A stretch of DNA of 64,000 nt from Marivita sp046592965 (GTDB lineage Bacteria; Pseudomonadota; Alphaproteobacteria; Rhodobacterales; Rhodobacteraceae). The translations under genes were made by a program, and so were the position numbers. Of the stretch, positions 1 through 7,894 are shown piece by piece (the stretch's first letter is position 1; each line of letters starts with the position of its first letter). The stretch lies in NCBI RefSeq assembly GCF_046592965.1, contig NZ_JBISBV010000003.1, forward strand, positions 62,001 through 126,000. Direction: 5' to 3'. The notes below the pieces were generated by a model. The model worked only from the letters and a program-made list of their open reading frames with translations, was not told where the DNA came from and searched no databases.

Positions 1-594
1 CTCTGGGGCGCGCGCGGGATGGGGAAATCCAGTCTCGTCAAGGCGATCCACGCCGCCATCCTGGCCGAGGGCGCGACGGTGAAACTGGTCGAACTGCAAC
101 GCGAGGATCTGCCAAGCGTGGCGCGATTGCTCAACCTGCTGCGCGCCTCGTCGCATCGCTTCCTGCTGTTTTGCGACGATCTGAGCTTCAGCCATGACGA
201 TCAGCATTACAAATCGCTCAAGGCGGTGCTGGACGGTGGTGTCGAAGGGCGGCCGGAGAACGTGGTGTTCTACGCCACCTCGAACCGCCGCCACCTGATG
301 CCGCGTGATATGATCGAAAACGAACGCGGTTCCGCCATCAACCCCTCCGAGGCGGTTGAAGAGAAGGTGTCGCTGTCAGACCGGTTCGGCCTGTGGCTGG
401 GTTTTCACCCCTGCGATCAGGATGCCTATCTGCAAATGATCCGCGGCTATTGCGATGCGTATGGCGTCGAGATCGACGACGCCACCCTGCGCGCCGAAGC
501 GATCGAGTGGCAAGCCACGCGCGGTGCGCGCTCTGGCCGGGTGGCGTGGCAGTATTTCACCGATCTTGCGGGCCGTAAGGGCAAGTCCATCTAG
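1..594 (+). CDS. DUF815-family ATPase, C-terminal part (cut by window edge)
   Basis: The frame is open from base 1 and starts inside a P-loop: residues read LWGARGMGKSS, a Walker A motif of GxxxxGKS type, so the true start lies upstream. A Walker B-like stretch (FLLFCDDLSF) follows at about residue 60, then an arginine-rich sensor region (ATSNRRHLMPRD). This combination is typical of the DUF815 AAA+ proteins, usually about 270-290 aa and of unknown role. About 197 residues are present here. An inverted repeat lies just after the stop codon. Family assignment is from recognised motifs; no function can be read from the context. Confidence 0.8.
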   Translation, partial: LWGARGMGKSSLVKAIHAAILAEGATVKLVELQREDLPSVARLLNLLRASSHRFLLFCDDLSFSHDDQHYKSLKAVLDGGVEGRPENVVFYATSNRRHLMPRDMIENERGSAINPSEAVEEKVSLSDRFGLWLGFHPCDQDAYLQMIRGYCDAYGVEIDDATLRAEAIEWQATRGARSGRVAWQYFTDLAGRKGKSI

Positions 595-599
595 ACGCC

Positions 600-646
600 G
601 TCGGCTCGCTGCGCGAGCCGACCTGTCGGGAGCACGCCCCGTTTTT
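600..646 (+). terminator. Stem-loops between convergent genes
   Basis: A perfect 10-bp stem (600-609 with 613-622, loop TGC) starts six bases after the DUF815 stop. A weaker GGG/CCC hairpin at 628-640 leads into five Ts at 642-646. The T run is on the + strand, so this best fits termination of the rightward gene. For the leftward gene the 10-bp stem has no U tract. Confidence 0.5.
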
Positions 647-669
647 GTGCTATACAAGACAAGACGACG

Positions 670-1749
670 TCAGGCGCGGCGACGTCGTCCGCCGGTTCGG
701 CCCGCGCGGCCACGGCCTTCATGGCCGGCCTTGGGGGCCTGCTTGTTGAACTCGATCCAGGCGCTGCCACCGGCATCGTTGTTTGTCAGGAAATTGGCGG
801 CACGGATTGCTTCCATTTCCTTGCCGGGGCGCGGTTTGGTTGATCCAAGGCCGAACAACACGCAAAACGTCTCGTCGTCCATATCGGGCAGCACGATTCC
901 GGCCGCTTCGACTTCGGCTTTCTTCTCGGCAATCTTTGTGGGACCGACGGCGATTTGCACCGGGTTCATGATGGCTGACGTCATGCCGGCGGTGATCGCC
1001 ATCGGCAGGAACGCGTTGTTGATGCCGTGCCGATTGGGCAGGCCAAAGCTGATGTTCGATGCGCCGCATGTGGTGTTGACGCCCAGTTCGTCGCGCAACC
1101 GGCGCACGAGGGTAAAGACCTGCAATCCGGCGGTGCCCATCGCGCCGATCGGCATGACCAGCGGATCGACCACGATGTCATGCGCCGGGATGCCGAAATC
1201 GGCAGCCCGCTCGACGATCTTTTTCGCCACGGCAAAGCGCACGTCCGGGTCTTCGGAGATACCCGTGTCGTCATTGCTGATCGCGACGACCGGCACGTTG
1301 TATTTCTTGACCAGCGGCAACACCAGTTCCAGCCGTTCTTCCTCGCCGGTGACCGAGTTCAGAAGCGGGCGGCCTTCGGCGGCGGCAAGGCCGTTTTCCA
1401 ATGCGCCGGGAACCGAGCTGTCGATGCAGAGCGGGCAATCGGTGACCGCTTGAACATGCTCGACCAATTGCTTCATCAGTGCGGGTTCGACAAAGTTGTT
1501 GTCGGCATAGCGCGGGTCTTCGGCCATCTTGTTGGAGAACACCGCACCCGAGTTGATGTCGAGCACGTTGGCACCGGCGGCGACCTGTGCCAGCGCATCC
1601 GCTTCGACGCGGGAAAAATCGCCGCGCTCGAGTTCCTCGTTCAGGATCTTGCGCCCTGTCGGGTTGATCCGCTCTCCGATCACGCAAAAGGGTTGGTCGA
1701 ACCCGATGATGGCGGTTTTGGTTTTTGATTCAATGATCGTGCGGGTCAT
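670..1749 (-). CDS. Methyltetrahydrofolate:corrinoid methyltransferase (pterin-binding)
   Basis: A 359-aa pterin-binding TIM-barrel protein of the type that moves a methyl group between a methyl-corrinoid protein and tetrahydrofolate (AcsE/MtvD/MtgD-like). Visible family marks are GERINPTGRK near the N-terminus, LDINSG, the CIDSS strand and NISFGLPNR. The ATG at 1749 overlaps the stop of the HAD gene as ATGA, so I prefer it to an in-frame start at 1935 inside that gene. The C-terminus carries a Gly/Arg-rich basic extension ending GGRRRRA, outside the usual fold. It is the last gene of a leftward C1 operon. No corrinoid protein or substrate methyltransferase (MttB/MtgB type) is encoded nearby, so the methyl donor (for example glycine betaine) is unknown. 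Confidence 0.85.
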   Translation of the reverse strand: MTRTIIESKTKTAIIGFDQPFCVIGERINPTGRKILNEELERGDFSRVEADALAQVAAGANVLDINSGAVFSNKMAEDPRYADNNFVEPALMKQLVEHVQAVTDCPLCIDSSVPGALENGLAAAEGRPLLNSVTGEEERLELVLPLVKKYNVPVVAISNDDTGISEDPDVRFAVAKKIVERAADFGIPAHDIVVDPLVMPIGAMGTAGLQVFTLVRRLRDELGVNTTCGASNISFGLPNRHGINNAFLPMAITAGMTSAIMNPVQIAVGPTKIAEKKAEVEAAGIVLPDMDDETFCVLFGLGSTKPRPGKEMEAIRAANFLTNNDAGGSAWIEFNKQAPKAGHEGRGRAGRTGGRRRRA

Positions 1750-2405
1750 GCAACGACTCCTTTGAGGCGCGCCAGCAGATCTGGCAACGCGATATCTGTA
1801 AAATCCTGAATGCTGTCCTGCGCACCGTGCGCGCGCAGATCCTGATCGCTCAGCCCGGAGCGGACACCGATGGTGTAGGCTCCGGAAGCGGCGGCGGCCT
1901 GAACGCCGGTTGTGCTGTCCTCGAATGCAATGCATTGGGCCGCCGGCATATCAAGCGCCTTCATCGCTTGCAGATAGGGTTCGGGATGGGGTTTGCCACG
2001 GGCACATTCCTCACCGATGACCATCGTCTCGATGGCCCCGCGTGCGCCGATGGCCGACAGCATGGCTTCGGCATTGAGGCGCATGGCATTGGTCACCACC
2101 GCCACACGCCAGCCGTCGTTCTGCGCGGCATGAAGAAGGTCGAGCACACCCGGCATCGCCGGGTAGGGGGTTGGCAAGCGGTCCCGGAATTGCGCCTCTT
2201 TCCATTCGCTCAACCCTTGCGGGTCTCCTTCGTCCGGCAGGTATTTGGCGAACACATCGACATTGAGACGGCCGTGCACGTTCTCCATGTAAAACCCGTC
2301 TTCCATCACCAAGCCGCGGTCGGCCCAGAGTTCCCGGTAGACCTGTTCGTGGATGTCGTCGGAGTTCAGCATGGTGCCGTCGAGATCGAAAAGCAGTGCA
2401 GGCAT
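1746..2405 (-). CDS. HAD-superfamily phosphatase, beta-phosphoglucomutase-like
   Basis: This 219-aa haloacid dehalogenase-like hydrolase has motif I LFDLDGTMLNSD, motif II VVTNA, motif III GKPHPEPY and motif IV FEDSTTGVQAA. The alpha-helical cap between motifs I and II places it with phosphoglycolate phosphatase/beta-phosphoglucomutase-like enzymes. The start at 2405 puts motif I at residue 4, as is usual; a longer frame to 2462 would add an unrelated N-terminus. It lies 5 bp behind the reductase gene and overlaps the methyltransferase start by 4 bp, so it is co-transcribed with C1 genes. Its substrate cannot be inferred. Confidence 0.85.
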   Translation of the reverse strand: MPALLFDLDGTMLNSDDIHEQVYRELWADRGLVMEDGFYMENVHGRLNVDVFAKYLPDEGDPQGLSEWKEAQFRDRLPTPYPAMPGVLDLLHAAQNDGWRVAVVTNAMRLNAEAMLSAIGARGAIETMVIGEECARGKPHPEPYLQAMKALDMPAAQCIAFEDSTTGVQAAAASGAYTIGVRSGLSDQDLRAHGAQDSIQDFTDIALPDLLARLKGVVA

Positions 2406-2410
2406 ATGCG

Positions 2411-3337
2411 TCAGTGTCCCGTGGCCGGAGCGGTCGCCGCGCCGCCGTGCTCGATCGCCCAATTGGCGTTCGAGCTGATTCCGCCCAGCGGGAAGAAATG
2501 GACCTGTTCGATATTGAAATCGGGATTGGCGGCCTTGTGTGCGGCCAGCTTTGTCACGATGTCGGTCGGCTCATAGGGCAACAGCAGTTTGGACACATCC
2601 ATCGCGCGCTTTTGCAGCACCCGCAGCGACGGGCCGACACCGCAGGCGATGGCGAACTTGATCAGGGTTTGCAACTTGGCCGGACCGGCGATGCCGATGT
2701 GAATGGGCAGGGTGATCCCGGCCTCCGCCAGATCGTTGGCCCATTGGATGATCGGCTCCGCTTCGAAGGCAAACTGCGTGGCCAGTGCCATCTTCGCGTC
2801 GGTGCGCTCGGAGAACGCCTGCTTCCAGCGCAGCGCATCCTCGACATTGCGCGCGCCGCCATCGGGGTCGATGTCGCGGTTGCCTTCCGGGTGGCCTGCA
2901 ACATGCAGGCGGGTGAACCCTGCCTTGTCGAACAGACCGGTCTCCATCAGTTGCATCGAACTGTGAAACTCGCCATGCGGTTCCGCCACGCCACCGGCCA
3001 GCAGCAACGCCTGATCCACACCGGCCTCGCCCTGATAGCGGGCAATCCAGTCGGCGAGGGTGGCCTGGTCCTTGATGATCCGGGCCGGGAAATGCGGCAT
3101 CACCGGAAAGCCGTCCTCGGCCAGACGGCGCGCGGTGGCGACCATGTCTTGGATCGGCGTGCCGTCGATATGGGCGATATAGACGCGGGTGCCGGGGGCG
3201 AGAAGGGCGCGGAAATCGGCGATCTTTTCGGCGGTGCGCGGCATCACCTCGATCGAGTAACCGGCAAGAAACGCTTCCATTTCGGGAGTGCCGGATGGAC
3301 GCTCGATCTCGCGCTTGCGGAAATTCAAAAGTGCCAT
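2411..3337 (-). CDS. Methylenetetrahydrofolate reductase-like protein
   Basis: A 308-aa protein of the methylenetetrahydrofolate reductase superfamily (FAD TIM barrel). It has the IEVMPRTAEKIADF entry strand, the AGGVAEPHGEF loop, HVAGHPEGNRDID and the TQFAFEAEPI strand. In this operon it would interconvert methyl- and methylene-THF, linking methyl groups from the corrinoid methyltransferase to one-carbon oxidation or biosynthesis. The ATG at 3337 has a good ribosome site (GAGGGAGG six bases upstream), better than the in-frame ATG at 3358. It differs from the housekeeping MetF and resembles the version found with MttB-type systems. The exact reaction direction is inferred. Confidence 0.8.
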   Translation of the reverse strand: MALLNFRKREIERPSGTPEMEAFLAGYSIEVMPRTAEKIADFRALLAPGTRVYIAHIDGTPIQDMVATARRLAEDGFPVMPHFPARIIKDQATLADWIARYQGEAGVDQALLLAGGVAEPHGEFHSSMQLMETGLFDKAGFTRLHVAGHPEGNRDIDPDGGARNVEDALRWKQAFSERTDAKMALATQFAFEAEPIIQWANDLAEAGITLPIHIGIAGPAKLQTLIKFAIACGVGPSLRVLQKRAMDVSKLLLPYEPTDIVTKLAAHKAANPDFNIEQVHFFPLGGISSNANWAIEHGGAATAPATGH

Positions 3338-3364
3338 GATGGCCTCCCTCAGGGTCATGGGGCC

Positions 3365-3661
3365 TTAGGCCCAACCTTCGTTGTCGATCAGCGCGATCAG
3401 CCGCGCCTTGTCGTATTCCGCCTCGATGCGCGCCACTTCGGCGGCGCAGACCTCTTGCGGGTCGCCCTCGACCGCGTAGGGCTTGGCCTTGCGCCATTCG
3501 GCCAGATAGCTGTCGGTGTCTGCCGCACCGATCTTCATCGCGGCGCGGTCAATAGCCTGTTCAAACCGTTCGGCCAATTGTGCCTTGGCCCCCCGGCGGC
3601 CCTTGCCGACGATCACCTGCGCGGGAATATCGCGCCAGTAGACAAGTGTTACGTCCGCCAT
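3365..3661 (-). CDS. Small 'virulence factor' family protein of C1 operons
   Basis: A 98-aa protein beginning MADVTLVYWRDIPAQVIVG, recognised as the PF13769-type family labelled 'virulence factor' in databases, a name without functional content. It contains KGRRGAKAQL and a charged helical C-terminal half, with no signal peptide or membrane segment. A longer frame to 3784 is unlikely, because the family starts at this Met. It is the first gene of the leftward operon, 27 bp ahead of the reductase. Homologues commonly sit beside corrinoid methyltransferase genes, which suggests a structural or accessory role; nothing further can be read from the sequence. Confidence 0.7.
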   Translation of the reverse strand: MADVTLVYWRDIPAQVIVGKGRRGAKAQLAERFEQAIDRAAMKIGAADTDSYLAEWRKAKPYAVEGDPQEVCAAEVARIEAEYDKARLIALIDNEGWA

Positions 3662-3926
3662 CGGGTGAATCCTTCGTGTTCTGAATGCCTTCGTAAGCGA
3701 GAGCGCCATGCGCAAAGGGTCGGTTTTCGACTTAACCGCTTCTGTCCGCGACGCTGATCGCACAATAGAACAGGGCTGTGGCAAATACGATGCTGCCGGA
3801 GGCCCAAAATCCTAAGGCTTTGCATGAGCGCGCTTCATAACGCAGCCGTGTGCGTGACGAATCTTGCGATAGTTCCTCAGCGCGCATAGAGTCGGGGTAA
3901 CTTACATATTCGGAAGGCGCGTAGTT
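3662..3926. other. Divergent intergenic region, no gene seen
   Basis: These 265 bp separate the C1 operon and ppx. I find no plausible small ORF, tRNA or strong hairpin. It must hold the promoters of both directions; only a candidate for ppx can be pointed to. Confidence 0.6.
3864..3892 (+). promoter_or_regulatory. Candidate sigma70-type promoter of ppx
   Basis: TTGCGA (3864-3869) and TAGAGT (3887-3892) are separated by 17 bp and lie about 35 bp before the ppx ATG. Each matches the consensus at four of six positions. This is a pattern match only. Confidence 0.35.
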
Positions 3927-5039
3927 ATGGCGCCAAAGCGTCCCAAAGGTGCGGGCGCATTCCCGAAACCGGTAGAGAGCCCCGCGCCGTCCAGGCCCGA
4001 TCCATCCGAGCTTTATGCCGCGCTGGATTTGGGCACGAACAGTTGTCGCATGTTGATTGCCCAACCCAAGGGCAACCAATTCCATGTTGTCGATAGCTTT
4101 TCGAAATCCGTACAGTTGGGGGCCGGGCTTGAAAAGTCGGGCCGGCTCAGCCGCACGTCCATGAACCGCACGATTTCGGCCTTGCGCGTGTGCCAGCAAA
4201 AGCTGCGCCGTCACGATGTGAGCCAGATGCGTCTTGTCGCGACCGAGGCCTGCCGCCGGGCGCTGAATTCGCGTGAGTTCATCCATCAGGTCAAGCGCGA
4301 GACCGGTCTCAACCTGGAGATTATCCAGCCCGAGGAGGAAGCGCGGCTTGCGGTGATTTCCTGCGCGCCGCTGGTCAGCACCAAGACCGAGCAATTGCTG
4401 GTGGTCGACATCGGCGGCGGGTCGACCGAACTCGTCTGGATCGACCTCAGCGCGGTTCCGGCTTTCGAGCGTCCGCGCGCGATCATGCGGCTGCACGCGG
4501 GATTTCATACCAAGGACAGCCTGTTTCCCGCCGCCCGTGTGGTCGACTGGATCAGCGTGCCGTGGGGCGTTGCCACCCTGCGCGACCAGTTCTCCGATGT
4601 GGAGAGCGACAGCGCGCGATACGCGCTGATGAGCTGGTTCTTTGAGGAAAACCTGACAGAATTTGCGCCCTACAAGGACGAGCAGGCCCGCGAGGGGTTC
4701 CAGATCGTCGGCACCTCGGGCACCGTCACCACTGTTGCGGCCAGCCATCTCGGGCTCAAGCGGTATGATCGCAACAAGGTGGACGGGTTGCGCATGACCT
4801 CGGACCAGATCGAAAAGGTGATTTCCAACTACCTGCACCTTGGCCCCGAGGGGCGTTTGCGTGACCCGCGGATCGGATCGGACCGTCAGGCGCTGATCAT
4901 GTCGGGGGCCGCGATCCTTCAGGCGCTGTTGCGCTGTTGGCCGACCGATCGCCTGTCAGTGGCCGATCGCGGGCTGCGCGAAGGATTGCTGTATGCACAG
5001 ATGTCGGCAGCCGGCGTGCTGGAAGACGGCACCTACTAG
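3927..5039 (+). CDS. ppx: Exopolyphosphatase / GppA-family phosphatase
   Basis: A 370-aa actin-fold (ASKHA) phosphatase acting on polyphosphate or pppGpp. Phosphate-1 motif ALDLGTNSCRMLIA lies near residue 33, and the phosphate-2 motif VVDIGGGSTELVW near residue 160, with IVGTSGTVTTVAA later as the adenosine/phosphate loop. A proline-rich basic N-terminal extension of about 30 residues precedes the domain, as in other alphaproteobacterial members. GGAAGG upstream supports the ATG. Length fits the short form without the C-terminal HD-like domain of E. coli Ppx. The expected partner rlmE is not next to it; the stop codon overlaps the convergent aroQ stop. Confidence 0.85.
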   Translation: MAPKRPKGAGAFPKPVESPAPSRPDPSELYAALDLGTNSCRMLIAQPKGNQFHVVDSFSKSVQLGAGLEKSGRLSRTSMNRTISALRVCQQKLRRHDVSQMRLVATEACRRALNSREFIHQVKRETGLNLEIIQPEEEARLAVISCAPLVSTKTEQLLVVDIGGGSTELVWIDLSAVPAFERPRAIMRLHAGFHTKDSLFPAARVVDWISVPWGVATLRDQFSDVESDSARYALMSWFFEENLTEFAPYKDEQAREGFQIVGTSGTVTTVAASHLGLKRYDRNKVDGLRMTSDQIEKVISNYLHLGPEGRLRDPRIGSDRQALIMSGAAILQALLRCWPTDRLSVADRGLREGLLYAQMSAAGVLEDGTY

Positions 5040-5473
5040 CCAAGCAGGCTGATGATGCGTCGCAGGGCAAGTTCATAGCCCTCGACGCCGAACCCCGCCA
5101 GAACGCCGTCGGCGCGGGCCGAGACGTAGGAGTGGTGCCGGAACGACTCGCGCTTATGGACATTGGAAATGTGCACTTCGAACACCAGACCATCATAGGC
5201 GTTGAGCGCATCGAGAATGGCAACGGACGTGTGGGTGAAGGCACCGGGGTTGATGATGATCGCCGCCGCCTCGTCGCGGGCGCGGTGGATCATGTCGATC
5301 AGGTCGCCTTCGTGGTTGGATTGCATTGCCTTCAGATCAAGCCCACCCGTACGGGCAAGACGGTCGCACCGTACGGTTACGTCCTCCAGCGTGTCGGACC
5401 CGTACACCTCCGGCTCTCGCTGTCCGAGCAGGTTGAGATTGGGACCGTTGATGAGGAATACAGTCTGGGACAT
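5036..5473 (-). CDS. aroQ: Type II 3-dehydroquinate dehydratase
   Basis: Converts 3-dehydroquinate to 3-dehydroshikimate in the shikimate pathway; it forms cytoplasmic dodecamers. The 145-aa length is normal. The active-site signature INGPNLNLLGQREPEVYG holds the catalytic Tyr and flexible-loop Arg, followed by SNHEGDLID, the NPGAFTHTS loop and the EVHISNVHKRESFRHHSYVS stretch with the catalytic His. It is alone on its strand; its stop codon overlaps that of ppx tail to tail, leaving no room for a terminator between them. Confidence 0.95.
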   Translation of the reverse strand: MSQTVFLINGPNLNLLGQREPEVYGSDTLEDVTVRCDRLARTGGLDLKAMQSNHEGDLIDMIHRARDEAAAIIINPGAFTHTSVAILDALNAYDGLVFEVHISNVHKRESFRHHSYVSARADGVLAGFGVEGYELALRRIISLLG

Positions 5474-5583
5474 GCCGCCGCTCCGCCAAGTGATGTGTCA
5501 GCAGTGCCAGCTTGCCACCACGCGCGCAAGACGGGCGCGAGCGTGGCACGCCGGCCCGTGTCAGCGGGGTGACAGGCGATGTG

Positions 5584-5811
5584 TCAGCTGTCGGCCCGGT
5601 CCATCAGGGTGCGGATGTGGCGCGCGAAGACCCAGGTGACGGGCACGCCCAGAACGGCACCACCCCACAGCGCCCAGTGGAGCGGCAGGACCGGCGCGCC
5701 GAGCCATGTGGCAATAAGGTTGGCAAAGAACAGGTTCACCGCCACCGCCCCGACGCCGAACGGGTAGAGAACCAGAGCAATGCGGCCCACGCCCCAACCC
5801 GACGGTTTCAT
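5584..5811 (-). CDS. Small two-helix membrane protein at end of nor operon
   Basis: A 75-aa protein with two hydrophobic segments (about residues 9-35 and 41-62), a short basic start (MKPSGWGVGR) and a charged tail (RHIRTLMDRADS). I do not recognise a family. The ATG at 5811 overlaps the stop of the preceding 58-aa ORF as ATGA, which fixes the start against a longer frame to 5883 and implies translational coupling in the norCBQD transcript. It sits where norE/norF follow norD in Paracoccus but is not homologous to NorE; a distant resemblance to NorF cannot be excluded by eye. Probably an inner-membrane accessory of nitric oxide reductase, by position only. Confidence 0.6.
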   Translation of the reverse strand: MKPSGWGVGRIALVLYPFGVGAVAVNLFFANLIATWLGAPVLPLHWALWGGAVLGVPVTWVFARHIRTLMDRADS

Positions 5812-5984
5812 CTGCGCTTCACCAGCACGTGCACCGCGACGAGCGAGGCGACGAGTGCAAGAGACGCGCCAAGGAACAGCCATTCGGCGGTGGCCGATTG
5901 CGCTTGGGGAATGGGGCGCTCGAAAGTTTCGGCAAAGGCCAGCGCGGGGAACACCGTGAATACGGCGCAGAGTAGTCTCAGCAT
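5808..5984 (-). CDS. 58-aa signal-anchored protein after norD (NnrT-like?)
   Basis: A short ORF starting MLRLLCAVFTVFPALAFA, a cleavable-looking signal peptide, followed by ETFERPIPQAQSATAEW, one transmembrane helix and the C-terminus VKRR. It starts 3 bp after the norD stop and ends in an ATGA overlap with the 75-aa gene, so spacing on both sides supports real translation. Predicted topology: a short periplasmic segment, then a helix with a basic cytoplasmic tail. From memory it resembles small proteins annotated NnrT in other denitrifying Rhodobacteraceae; I cannot verify that here. Function unknown. Confidence 0.6.
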   Translation of the reverse strand: MLRLLCAVFTVFPALAFAETFERPIPQAQSATAEWLFLGASLALVASLVAVHVLVKRR

Positions 5985-5986
5985 GG

Positions 5987-7888
5987 TCAGCTCTCCTGAG
6001 TCAGGGTGCGATAGATGTCCGGCAACACGCGGGTGAGCCGGGAAGGACGGGGCAGCAGGTGAAAGCCGCCGCGTCCGAAGATGCGGGCAAACCAGTCCTG
6101 ACCGTCTTCGTCAACCACGATCCCGTGGACGGTCTGGCCGAGACGCCGCGCTTCCGCGACGGCCATGTGGCTGTCCTCGATGCCGTGCTGGCCTTCGTAG
6201 TGGTCCAGATCGTTGGGTTTGCCGTCGGTCAGCACGATCAGCAATTTGCGCGCCGCCGTTTCCTCGGCCAGTTGCGCGCTGACATGGCGGATCGCGGCAC
6301 CAAGGCGGGTGTAATGTCCGGGCTTGAGGGCGCAGATATTGTCGATCACCGCACCGCTCATTTTCTGGTCAAACGACTTGCAGCGGGACACGAAGATCCG
6401 GTCGCGCTTGAGCGACGAAAATCCCCAGATCCCCAAGCGGTCCCCCGCCGCGTCGATGCCACCGGCCAGAGCGGCCAAAGCGTCGCGTGCCACGTCGATG
6501 ACACAGGTGTCGCCCACGGCCGATTCCGTTGAACGGGACGTGTCGATGAGAAAGGCCACCGTCAGATCACGCTGGGTCTGACGCGAGGCCATGAACACCC
6601 GGTCATCGCAGCGCCCCGTCGCCTTGAGTTCGACCTGCGACGCTATCAGCGCATCCAGATCAAGCTCGGAGCCGTCGATCTGGCGCGTTTGCATGATCCG
6701 GCGCGGGCGCAGCGCCTCAAACTGGCGGCGCACTTCGGCCATGCGCTTTTCGTTGGGCACGAAGCTGTTGTCGGGATCGGGTTCGACCTCGGCCTCAAGC
6801 ACACGGCAGTGATCGGGCATGTAGTCGCGCGAGCGGTGGTTCCACTCGGGATAGGTGTATTGCGCCGACAGACGTTCGTGATCGGCGTCTGCCGGCGACA
6901 GATCAAGGTGCAACCGCAACCGCGTCGCCGCGCGGCGGTTGTTCTTGGACAGGGTGATGTTGTCGTGATCCTCCGCCGCTTTCTGGGCGTTTTCGTCGTC
7001 ATCATCATGGATCGAGCGGTTGAGGTTCATCGATTCGACCCAGGACAGGATCGATTCAAACCGGTGCAGGATGAAGCTGTCCTTGCGATTCGCCTGATCG
7101 CGATCCTTGCGGAACCCGAGCTTGCGGGTGGTTGTCGCGGCAGCGGCGGGCAGGGGCGCGGGGTCTTGGTCGGATTCCTCTGCGGCGGCGTCGCCGCGAC
7201 CGGCGGGCGCGAATTCGAGCCAGATAGGAACCGGTGCGAAGGTCATGTATTTCTTGGTGGTTGCGGCATCGGATTCATCGGTCAGCGTGTCGCCACCCAG
7301 ACCCCGGCGCAACGCCTGTTCGATCTCGGCTTCGGCTTTCGGCAACCGCACCTTGGGGCGGGTCGACAGAATGTGGACGGCCATTGCGGCATAATCCTCG
7401 CGCAGTCCGGGGCAGTTGGCAAAGACCGTCTGTCCAGCCGCGATATTGGCGCGGATCATTGCGAGATCGCGCGCCGGGCCGTTTTTGGCCTCGGTGTCCA
7501 GTTCGTCGGGATCCCCGAGTGCCGCAAGCGCGGTGAGCCAGAAATAGGCGCTGCGGTTCAGGGCGGCATCGGGAAAGACGTCGATCACCGGCGGCAGGCG
7601 CAGGCGTTCGCCGTCAAACGCCGGCAGATAGAATTTATCGCGTTCCGTCGCCAGCTTGCGGGTGTGCGAGCGGCGATGGCGGGTGACGATTTCGGGGGCC
7701 TCGCAAAACTCGACCCCCGGAGCGCCGCCAAGAGCGCGGAACATCATCGTCAGGCTAAGGCGCAGCGACGCCAGCGTCACCGCGGCGTCCGGATAGGACG
7801 CCTCGGCGCCGATCCCCACGGCGTAATCGTGCCAGATATTGCCGACGGTTTCTTCCGGCTCCATCAAGTCAAGAGGATGCAGCGCCAT
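5987..7888 (-). CDS. norD: Nitric oxide reductase activation protein NorD
   Basis: A 633-aa cytoplasmic protein with a C-terminal von Willebrand factor A domain. The metal-ion-dependent adhesion site reads LIDTSRSTES (DxSxS) near residue 450, with a TDGKPND strand near residue 560. A long central region is charged and low-complexity (DDDDENAQKAAEDHD). NorD works with the MoxR-type ATPase NorQ to mature NO reductase, probably inserting the non-heme iron of NorB. It lies 6 bp behind norQ in the order norC-B-Q-D, which supports the name, and ends 3 bp before the 58-aa membrane protein. Confidence 0.93.
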   Translation of the reverse strand: MALHPLDLMEPEETVGNIWHDYAVGIGAEASYPDAAVTLASLRLSLTMMFRALGGAPGVEFCEAPEIVTRHRRSHTRKLATERDKFYLPAFDGERLRLPPVIDVFPDAALNRSAYFWLTALAALGDPDELDTEAKNGPARDLAMIRANIAAGQTVFANCPGLREDYAAMAVHILSTRPKVRLPKAEAEIEQALRRGLGGDTLTDESDAATTKKYMTFAPVPIWLEFAPAGRGDAAAEESDQDPAPLPAAAATTTRKLGFRKDRDQANRKDSFILHRFESILSWVESMNLNRSIHDDDDENAQKAAEDHDNITLSKNNRRAATRLRLHLDLSPADADHERLSAQYTYPEWNHRSRDYMPDHCRVLEAEVEPDPDNSFVPNEKRMAEVRRQFEALRPRRIMQTRQIDGSELDLDALIASQVELKATGRCDDRVFMASRQTQRDLTVAFLIDTSRSTESAVGDTCVIDVARDALAALAGGIDAAGDRLGIWGFSSLKRDRIFVSRCKSFDQKMSGAVIDNICALKPGHYTRLGAAIRHVSAQLAEETAARKLLIVLTDGKPNDLDHYEGQHGIEDSHMAVAEARRLGQTVHGIVVDEDGQDWFARIFGRGGFHLLPRPSRLTRVLPDIYRTLTQES

Positions 7889-7894
7889 AGCTTT

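Noticed and set aside
5492..5588. 11-nt direct repeat GATGTGTCAGC flanking 86 bp behind the nor operon
   Set aside because: Short, overlaps a stop codon at one copy, and no insertion or attachment-site logic accompanies it; chance is a sufficient explanation.
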